Below, one piece after another: positions 6,401 to 10,967 of a DNA stretch of 10,967 bases. The stretch comes from Actinomycetota bacterium. Lineage in GTDB: Bacteria > Actinomycetota > Actinomycetes > Nanopelagicales > Nanopelagicaceae. The notes under the pieces were generated by a model, which was given only the letters and a program-made list of their open reading frames with translations, searched no databases and had not been told where the DNA came from. Position 1 is the stretch's first letter; each line of letters begins with the position of its first letter. The stretch spans positions 1 to 10,967 of the forward strand of contig WLRE01000040.1 in NCBI GenBank assembly GCA_009698045.1, written 5' to 3'. The translations under genes were made by a program, and so were the position numbers.

Positions 6401-9400
6401 AATATCACGAAGTCCTATGGCTTTGCCGAATCTTCTACCGCCTTTACAGCTGCAGGGGGACTTGGGGCACATAGCTTCCGGTTGAGTGCAGATCAATCAG
6501 CCAACGGAATCACTATCGACTCTAATACCGGCATTGTCTACATAACTTCAACTACGCCAGTAGGTTCATATTCACTTTCGGTGATTGTGACAGATGAAGC
6601 GAGCATCTCTGATTCAAAGACGATTGTGATCACAATTAATAGTGCGCTCACAATCTCGGATTCGAAAACTTTAACAACAACTGTAGGCCGCGGATTGAGT
6701 TCGTCAGCATTTACTAGTGCTGGAGGAACGGGCAGTAAGAGCTATTCGATATCTCCATCAAGCGCATATGTTTCTATCAACTCGAGTGGCGTGGTGTTTG
6801 TAGATACATCTTCTGCTGCGATGAATCAAGATTTTACCGTTACGGTTACAGACTCTTCCGGCGCTTTTGCAACATCCTTAATTAATGTAACCGTAAATGG
6901 CGCCGCGATAATCACTGGTTCCACAACCGTTAACTCAACAACAGGTTTTGTTTTCACTTCTCCGACGTATTCCACCTCTGGCGGCACTGGCTCGATATCG
7001 CTCACTAATGCGACTAGCCCTGCGATTGCCGGTATAACACTTGTTGGTGGAGCGCTACGAATCAGCGACACAGTAACTGTTGGGACCTACACCATCACAC
7101 TTAAAGCAACAGATTCGCTAGGAATTCAAAGTGTGCTCGTAGTAACAGTCAATGTCGCGACTGGAATTACATTCACCGCACCGAGCAACATTGCAACAAC
7201 TAAGGGATATTCGTTTACAGGATCCTCCATTACTCCTTCTGGCGGTACCGGCACTTTGAAGTTCAGTTTCTCGACCTCTGATTCTGGAATCGCAATAAAT
7301 GAAAGCTCTGGTGTAATAACGGTTGCTAGTGGTGTTAATGCGGGCACTTACTCAAAGACAATTGTTGTTACTGACTCTGCTGGTGCAACATCGTCAGTTG
7401 CCTACTCAATCTTGGTCAATCCAGTTGTCACTGTTTCTGGCGGAAGTAACGTAACAACAACTGCCGGACGTGCTGATTCGTCAACCGCTTTCACCGCTAC
7501 TGGCGGAACACCGGGTGGCTCTGGCTTAGAGTTCTCCATCCCTTCCGCTCCGAGTGGAGTTTCGATTGATGCAACTTCGCACAGAGTGATTGTCGCTTCA
7601 TCGGTAGTACCAGGAACCTATAACTTAAATGTGAAGGCTACGGATTCACTGGGTGAATATGGAACTTATTCAATAACCATCGTTGTGAATCAAGAGATCT
7701 CATTCGGCTCTAGTACACGAAGTCTTGCTGTTACTAAAGGACAGGCTTGGACCTTTGCGCCACTTACCGCACAATTTGGAACGGGCACGCTGACCTATTC
7801 GCTCGCGACTCCTGTCTCTGGAGTATCGATTGATACGAATAGCGCTCAGATATCTGTTACATCAACGCTTGCGCAACCATCAATTACTTTTGACGTAATT
7901 GCGAAAGACTCACTACTTCAAACTAAAACAATAACTGTCACCATAACAATCAATGACACAACAACTATTTCTGGCGTTTCAAATATAGAGATGACTCAAG
8001 GTCAAGCATTCGTTTCTGGAAGTCTTTCGGTAACTGGTGGAACTGGTACCCAAACTTTCACCTTGGATCCAAGTGCAAATGGAAATATCTCCATCAATCC
8101 TGCAACTGGTGTCATTACTGTTGCCGCCGGGATATCCGCAGGAGTTTATTACGACACCATCATTGTCACTGACTCAGTGAGTGCAATCTCTCTAGCCCCG
8201 ATAACTATTACGGTTAATGGTCCTCTCACTATTAGTGGTGGCTCAAACATCACTACAACGGTTTCACGCGCCGACTCTTCTACAGCATTTACCATTGCCG
8301 GTGGAACTGGAGCTCGAACTTTTGCGATAACTGGATCAACTACCGGCATTAGCATCGATGATTCTGGAATTGTCCGTGCAGCGTCTAACACTCCTGCAGG
8401 TACATACAATGAAACAGTATCGATTACTGATATCCGTGGCGTTGTCGCTACCAAAGCGATTCAAATAATTGTTAATACCGCAATCACTTTCCAGAGCTTC
8501 TCTTCGCTCCAAACAACTCGTAGCGTCGCCCGTACCTTCACTTCAGTAATCGTCACTGGTGGAACAGGACCTATCGTTTATACTAAGACGAGCAACAATG
8601 GTGGAATCACACTCAACTCAAGTACTGGCGCTCTGACAATTAATGGAACTTTCGCGCCCGGCAATTACTACGAAACTGTGACTGCAACAGATGCCTACGG
8701 CCTAACACAGATCGCACCCGTAACATTTGTAGTCAATGAGACGTTATCCATAACGCCGGTTTCCACACTTGTTAATACTCTGGGCGCGACATCGACCTTT
8801 GGAGCGCTCGTCACCACCGGTGGAACGGGATCAGTAACTTTCTCTATCTCCGCGAGAAACGCTGGATATGTAACTATTGAATCTTCAACTGGCGCGATAA
8901 CAATTTCCGGAACATTTCCCGCGGGAGATTATGTAGAAACCGTAACTGCCGTTGACTCCGTGGGATATACAACTACTCGTGTTATTGCCATTCAAGTGAA
9001 CTCGTCTATCCAAATTGGCGGAGGATCGGCAACGCTAGCCACCACACTTGGTCGCACTGCTTATTCAGACACATACACATCTACGGGTGGAACTGGTGCA
9101 CGTTCCTTCTCGATCTTGCCATTGGTTCCAGGAATCACGATTGATTCGACCACTGGAAAAATTACTGTTACTGGTGCAAATGTCGGCACCTTTACTGAAA
9201 CTGTCACTCTCGCTGATTCACGTGGTGCTATATCGACCTCCGTCATCGTCATCACCGTAAATGCACTTGCCACCGTCACGCCAATTACTGGACTCGGAAC
9301 AACATTCGGTAGAGCACGCACACTTCAAGTTGTAACAGTCAGTGGTGGTACTGCACCTTATACGTACTCGATGTTGCCACTAATTTCTAATATCACTCTA

Positions 9401-10967
9401 GATACCGCTACTGGGTTAGTGACCCTATCTTCATCCTTAGCTAAGGCTACTTACAACGAATCCATCACAGTGACTGATGCGCGCGGCGCAACTGTGACTA
9501 AGAATGTCACCATCACAGTTAATGACACGATGACGGTGAGTGGAATCGCAGCATTTACTACAACTCAAGGTCGAGCATATACATCTAACGCACTCACAGT
9601 TCTCGGCGGAACAGGCAGCAAGCTCTTTACAATCTCTCCTACTCAAACCGGTTTAACCATCAACGAAACCACTGGTGCGATCACAACCACAGGTCTGGCT
9701 CAAGGTACGTATCGCGAAACAATCACGGTTACCGACTCTGCTTCTGCGCAATCCACAATCTCCTTTGTAATCACCGTTAGTCCGCCATTAGTTCTAAGCG
9801 GTGGATCTGCCATTACGACAACTTTCGGTCGTGCAGATTCTTCTTTGGCATTCACTGTTGCTGGCGGAACTGGTGCGGATACATTCACTATCACGCCGTT
9901 TGTTACGGGCATATCGATTGGTTCAGATGGAATTGTTCGAGTTACTGCAGCGGTTGCAGCAAATACCTATTATGAAACAGTTGTAGTCACTGACTCACTT
10001 GGTACGCAAACAACAACACCAATTACAATTGTGGTAAATCCAGGTATCGCTTTCAATGCTTATGGAGCCCTTAGTAGCACCGCCGGGTTTGCCTATAGTT
10101 TCAGCAATATCTCTGCCCTAGTGGGTACGGGTACTGGCGCTATTAGATATTCGATGACAAATCTCAATTCATTCTTCTCCATCGATACGACCACTGGCGT
10201 TATCTCCGTTTCAAGTTCTGTGACTCAGGGAACGAAATATGAAACAGTCACAGCAACTGACTCGCTCAATGTTTCTAAAACTACAATGGTTACTTTCAAC
10301 ATTGCCGCCGCAATGACATTTACAGGTTTTGTTGCTCCAGCTGCTACACAGGGAACCACAACGCTCTTTGGCTCCCTTAATGTTGCAGGCGGTACCGGAA
10401 CTAAGGTTTATTCGATAGCAGGACAGTCCAATGTCACGATCAATTCATCAACCGGCGCAATTACTGTCACGACAGGGTTAAGCGCGGGCTCTTATCTAGA
10501 AACCATTACTGTCACAGACTCAGTAGGTGCTACTTCAAAACAGACGTTCACGCTGGTGATTGCAGCACCAATGGCTCTAACAGCCGGCACAAATATCATC
10601 ACTACTCAAGGCCGTGCAGATAGTTCAACGGCTGTATCTAAGACTGGTGGAACTGGAACTGTTCGATACTCGCTCGCGTCATATGCGACTGGCATCACGA
10701 TTGAGACAACTACTGGTCGGGTAATTGTTTCGACACTTGCACTTGCTGGTCATTATGACGAAACGATTATTGCGACAGATTCTGCTGGCGCTACCGCTTC
10801 GATTGGAATGACTGTTGATATCAATGTTCCAGTGCAAGTGACCGGCGGAAACAATATTTACACCACTCTCACTCGCTCGGACACAACAGGTGCCTTCACA
10901 GCCTCTGGCGGAACTGGTGCACTGACTCTTCGCAAAACTTCAGTAAATGCAGATATCATCTTTGATA
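3338..10967 (+). CDS. Giant secreted repeat protein (InlB-type and He_PIG/Ig-like repeats), 3' end outside window
   Basis: One frame runs from ATG 3338 to the window end: 2,543 complete codons with no stop. The order by residue is: signal peptide 1-35; Ig-like module 45-137; two-cysteine domain 140-231; canonical InlB-type repeats 240-307, 327-398 and 400-467; divergent InlB repeats 468-541 and 542-617; an odd spacer domain 618-720; divergent repeats 721-794 and 795-868; canonical repeats 869-941 and 942-1013; then 17 complete and one partial He_PIG/cadherin-like modules from 1015 on. The composition is dominated by Thr, Ser, Gly, Ala, Val and Ile with few charged residues, as in secreted beta-sandwich proteins. 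No enzyme domain is seen. The likely role is a long surface stalk, adhesin or filament. The anchor (sortase motif, membrane segment or cell-wall domain) would be downstream and cannot be judged. The gene stands alone after an operon terminator and has a GGAG site 7 nt before its ATG. Confidence 0.92.
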   Translation, partial: MSNFWIFNLKSEWAERVVRTLITVFILGLLQNAFAAPASYAVTAPPVITITGEDLETTFGEGASTTVSVDGGSIVHMGYNLSLSAQHPGITLRQIDTTTSIFSIDTMTPAGRYEETLTVADANGYTESKKFTFVVNHASRTLNLYQSRETLSGIETATIYPFVDSTTPLMDGGIIGSDGTINYSAGNSTGCTVTPTTGIVSPAFSGGTCLITAVVSRGTYYESANKSISFKIGGAVGDIAYFSSNDETATFNSISGAHNSIIKAPAALTRNNYRFLGWSISAVGESLISPGDDITLTSDKTYYAIWQSTLIPKVIKPKVANAIGDAAVIIFDTGTSTSGVPPDAISALIGDSITISDSATLNKPHYRFLGWKDANGTYQPGDSFTVTLALHTLTPVWAIDTFIITYNANGGLTDSTTTLAYGTDALETTPVVTKAGNTFVGWSLDSSTVIYTKSVDSDQTFYAVWSANPYAIIATSNGFGTIDSTPARVATFGESQTFTFTPNTDYFLQRLLIDGVETTPVSSYTFENISAVHTVNATFKLSNPTITITNGTRGTPSPGTTSVPYGTTQSFDLAPDADYHVETLTVDGVIVTPPADNILTFTNVTETHTVDVRYSINIYTITVGDMPGVNVFYKLDNASFTALPANRIISVRAGQGGTAFYLRFNAKAGYTLDLNGLVVDGYSDSFSDDGTTASPTALVAYYTSFTNPQQSHTLSFQSILDQFAIYTYANANGTVSPLGTHSIGYGSDDTITMIPNVGYHVSALDVDGSPVAPATTYVFRNITQPHSLTASFAIDTFTLVASSGANGSISSSGSTVLNYGQSKTYTFTPSSHYHVESVSVDGTLIGSPSTYTFESITANHTIAVSFVMDTFTINFAGNGGTGGQAKSFNYGTNALSGSNPPTVTRTGYTFLGWSASEADSTTILSSLNVTVDTSVYAQWSINSYNVTFNANSGTGGNTQSLTYNVNALSTAPTVTRTSYTFAGWSTVLNDVATKVDSYSVPASASTLYALWVNRITIGGGSNITKSYGFAESSTAFTAAGGLGAHSFRLSADQSANGITIDSNTGIVYITSTTPVGSYSLSVIVTDEASISDSKTIVITINSALTISDSKTLTTTVGRGLSSSAFTSAGGTGSKSYSISPSSAYVSINSSGVVFVDTSSAAMNQDFTVTVTDSSGAFATSLINVTVNGAAIITGSTTVNSTTGFVFTSPTYSTSGGTGSISLTNATSPAIAGITLVGGALRISDTVTVGTYTITLKATDSLGIQSVLVVTVNVATGITFTAPSNIATTKGYSFTGSSITPSGGTGTLKFSFSTSDSGIAINESSGVITVASGVNAGTYSKTIVVTDSAGATSSVAYSILVNPVVTVSGGSNVTTTAGRADSSTAFTATGGTPGGSGLEFSIPSAPSGVSIDATSHRVIVASSVVPGTYNLNVKATDSLGEYGTYSITIVVNQEISFGSSTRSLAVTKGQAWTFAPLTAQFGTGTLTYSLATPVSGVSIDTNSAQISVTSTLAQPSITFDVIAKDSLLQTKTITVTITINDTTTISGVSNIEMTQGQAFVSGSLSVTGGTGTQTFTLDPSANGNISINPATGVITVAAGISAGVYYDTIIVTDSVSAISLAPITITVNGPLTISGGSNITTTVSRADSSTAFTIAGGTGARTFAITGSTTGISIDDSGIVRAASNTPAGTYNETVSITDIRGVVATKAIQIIVNTAITFQSFSSLQTTRSVARTFTSVIVTGGTGPIVYTKTSNNGGITLNSSTGALTINGTFAPGNYYETVTATDAYGLTQIAPVTFVVNETLSITPVSTLVNTLGATSTFGALVTTGGTGSVTFSISARNAGYVTIESSTGAITISGTFPAGDYVETVTAVDSVGYTTTRVIAIQVNSSIQIGGGSATLATTLGRTAYSDTYTSTGGTGARSFSILPLVPGITIDSTTGKITVTGANVGTFTETVTLADSRGAISTSVIVITVNALATVTPITGLGTTFGRARTLQVVTVSGGTAPYTYSMLPLISNITLDTATGLVTLSSSLAKATYNESITVTDARGATVTKNVTITVNDTMTVSGIAAFTTTQGRAYTSNALTVLGGTGSKLFTISPTQTGLTINETTGAITTTGLAQGTYRETITVTDSASAQSTISFVITVSPPLVLSGGSAITTTFGRADSSLAFTVAGGTGADTFTITPFVTGISIGSDGIVRVTAAVAANTYYETVVVTDSLGTQTTTPITIVVNPGIAFNAYGALSSTAGFAYSFSNISALVGTGTGAIRYSMTNLNSFFSIDTTTGVISVSSSVTQGTKYETVTATDSLNVSKTTMVTFNIAAAMTFTGFVAPAATQGTTTLFGSLNVAGGTGTKVYSIAGQSNVTINSSTGAITVTTGLSAGSYLETITVTDSVGATSKQTFTLVIAAPMALTAGTNIITTQGRADSSTAVSKTGGTGTVRYSLASYATGITIETTTGRVIVSTLALAGHYDETIIATDSAGATASIGMTVDINVPVQVTGGNNIYTTLTRSDTTGAFTASGGTGALTLRKTSVNADIIFD
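3470..3748 (+). repeat. Isolated N-terminal Ig-like (He_PIG/cadherin-like) module
   Basis: Residues 45-137 begin ITITGEDLETTFG and end PAGRYEETLTVADANGY...KKFTFVVN. This is the same pattern as the C-terminal array (GTY.ETVTVTDS.GA...I.ITVN). The module is therefore an outlying copy, separated from the array by the InlB-type block. Confidence 0.65.
3755..4033 (+). other. Two-cysteine beta domain of the giant protein
   Basis: Residues 140-231 contain Cys191 (TGCTVTP) and Cys209 (GGTCLITAVVSRG), the only cysteines I found in the 2,543 residues. The layout 'tGCtv...sGtClvtA...ga.Y..a' resembles Ig-like modules common in large actinobacterial surface proteins. An 18-residue spacing in an exported protein would permit a disulfide bond. 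No closer family assignment is possible by eye. Confidence 0.5.
4055..4738 (+). repeat. Three canonical InlB-type B-repeats (Listeria_Bacteroides repeat)
   Basis: Copies lie at 4055-4258, 4316-4531 and 4535-4738. Each has the beta-grasp pattern with a central aromatic-x-GW motif (YRFLGWS, YRFLGWK, NTFVGWS) and a closing hydrophobic-W strand (YYAIWQ, LTPVWA, FYAVWS). The third is the closest to consensus (ITYNANGG...YGTDA). These repeats (Flg_new, PF09479) occur in bacterial surface and adhesin proteins. Confidence 0.85.
4739..5188 (+). repeat. Two divergent InlB-type repeats
   Basis: Copies at 4739-4960 and 4961-5188 show the pattern 'YGtt.sF...P..dY.v..l.vDGv...' followed by 'tF.nv...HTV.v.f/y' (YTFENISAVHTVNATF; LTFTNVTETHTVDVRY). 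They lack the GW motif. This matches the divergent InlB B-repeat family (Flg_new_2, PF18998). Confidence 0.75.
5189..5497 (+). other. Atypical spacer domain inside the InlB-type block
   Basis: Residues 618-720 start IYTITVGDMPGVNVFYKLDN and end SHTLSFQS. They contain the partial divergent-repeat signature 'FNAKAGYTLDLNGLVVDGY' but carry extra insertions and are about 30 residues longer than their neighbours. They are probably a strongly diverged repeat of the same family that has gained loops. Confidence 0.45.
5498..5941 (+). repeat. Two further divergent InlB-type repeats
   Basis: Copies at 5498-5719 and 5720-5941 are more alike than the earlier pair: 'ANGTVSP...YG...TI' and 'ANGSISS...YGQSKTYTFTP', then GYHVSALDVDGS / HYHVESVSVDGT, then YVFRNITQPHSLTASF / YTFESITANHTIAVSF. 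Each is 74 residues long. They belong to the divergent InlB B-repeat family. Confidence 0.78.
5942..6376 (+). repeat. Two canonical InlB-type B-repeats closing the block
   Basis: Copies lie at 5942-6160 and 6161-6376. Both show INFAGNGGTGG / VTFNANSGTGG, then PPTVTRTGYTFLGWS / APTVTRTSYTFAGWS, then VYAQWS / LYALWV. They match the consensus better than the first three and resemble each other closely, which suggests a later tandem duplication. Confidence 0.87.
6380..10966 (+). repeat. Array of 17 complete and 1 partial He_PIG/cadherin-like modules
   Basis: Module starts are near 6380, 6647, 6908, 7166, 7427, 7697, 7964, 8225, 8483, 8744, 9008, 9269, 9530, 9788, 10046, 10313, 10571 and 10832 (cut by the window end). 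Each is 258-270 bp, or 86-90 residues. The shared pattern is I.ISGGS.ITTT.GRA..S.AF....GGTG, then a YSI strand, then GISID..TG.I.V, then AGTY.ETVTVTDS.GA and a closing ITVN strand. This is the putative Ig (He_PIG, PF05345) and cadherin-like fold layout. Copies differ clearly in DNA and protein sequence but keep length almost constant, so the register is under selection. The array predicts a long rod of stacked beta-sandwich domains outside the cell. Confidence 0.85.

Noticed and set aside
6826..9912. Open frames on the minus strand at 6826-7071, 7126-7347, 8149-8454, 9061-9321 and 9700-9912, several with a shared APVPPA.VNA.EESAR-like string
   Set aside because: They lie antisense to the same position of successive Ig-like modules and their similarity simply mirrors the sense repeats (GGTG and RADSS regions). 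They have no separate starts with ribosome binding sites and no family resemblance.
6380..10966. The regular roughly 261-bp period as a CRISPR array or satellite DNA
   Set aside because: Units are far longer than CRISPR repeats and are not identical at the DNA level. They keep one open frame and encode a recognisable beta-sandwich module.

Overview
The window reads as chromosomal DNA of a moderate-GC bacterium, all genes on the + strand. The low-40s to mid-40s percent GC (judged by eye), a compact operon with overlapping genes, GGAG-type ribosome binding sites, and a huge secreted repeat gene would fit a streamlined planktonic actinobacterium (acI / Nanopelagicales type). That assignment is an inference from style, with no marker gene to fix it.

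Bases 1-3046 hold a four-gene nutrient operon. In order they are: the 3' end of a polar amino acid ABC transporter substrate-binding protein (cut by the window start), its permease, its ATPase, and an N-formylglutamate amidohydrolase family enzyme. The spacing is 18 bp between the first two genes, a 4-bp ATGA overlap, and a 1-bp TAGTG overlap, so transporter and hydrolase are almost certainly co-transcribed and partly translationally coupled. The simplest model is import of an amino acid or acylated amino acid, followed by release of glutamate or a similar product in the cytoplasm. A possible terminator follows at 3027-3081.

Bases 3047-3337 are a gene-poor spacer. It holds a dyad (3113-3151), a GC-rich hairpin (3178-3201) and a doubtful 62-codon leader ORF whose first five codons resemble those of the next gene.

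Bases 3338-10967 are one uninterrupted reading frame of at least 2,543 codons, still open at the window end. I read it through without meeting a stop or frameshift. It encodes a giant secreted or surface protein. The order is: a signal peptide; one Ig-like (He_PIG/cadherin-like) module; a small domain with the only two cysteines I found; three canonical InlB-type B-repeats (GW...W); two divergent InlB repeats; an unusual spacer domain; two more divergent repeats; two more canonical InlB repeats; and a very regular array of 17 complete plus one partial He_PIG-like modules of 86-90 residues. Within the array the modules seem to follow a three-module higher-order period of about 783 bp. The C-terminus, which would show how the protein is anchored, lies outside the window. 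The likely role is a long stalk, adhesin or cell-surface filament. I saw no catalytic domain, RNA gene, CRISPR array or insertion sequence.
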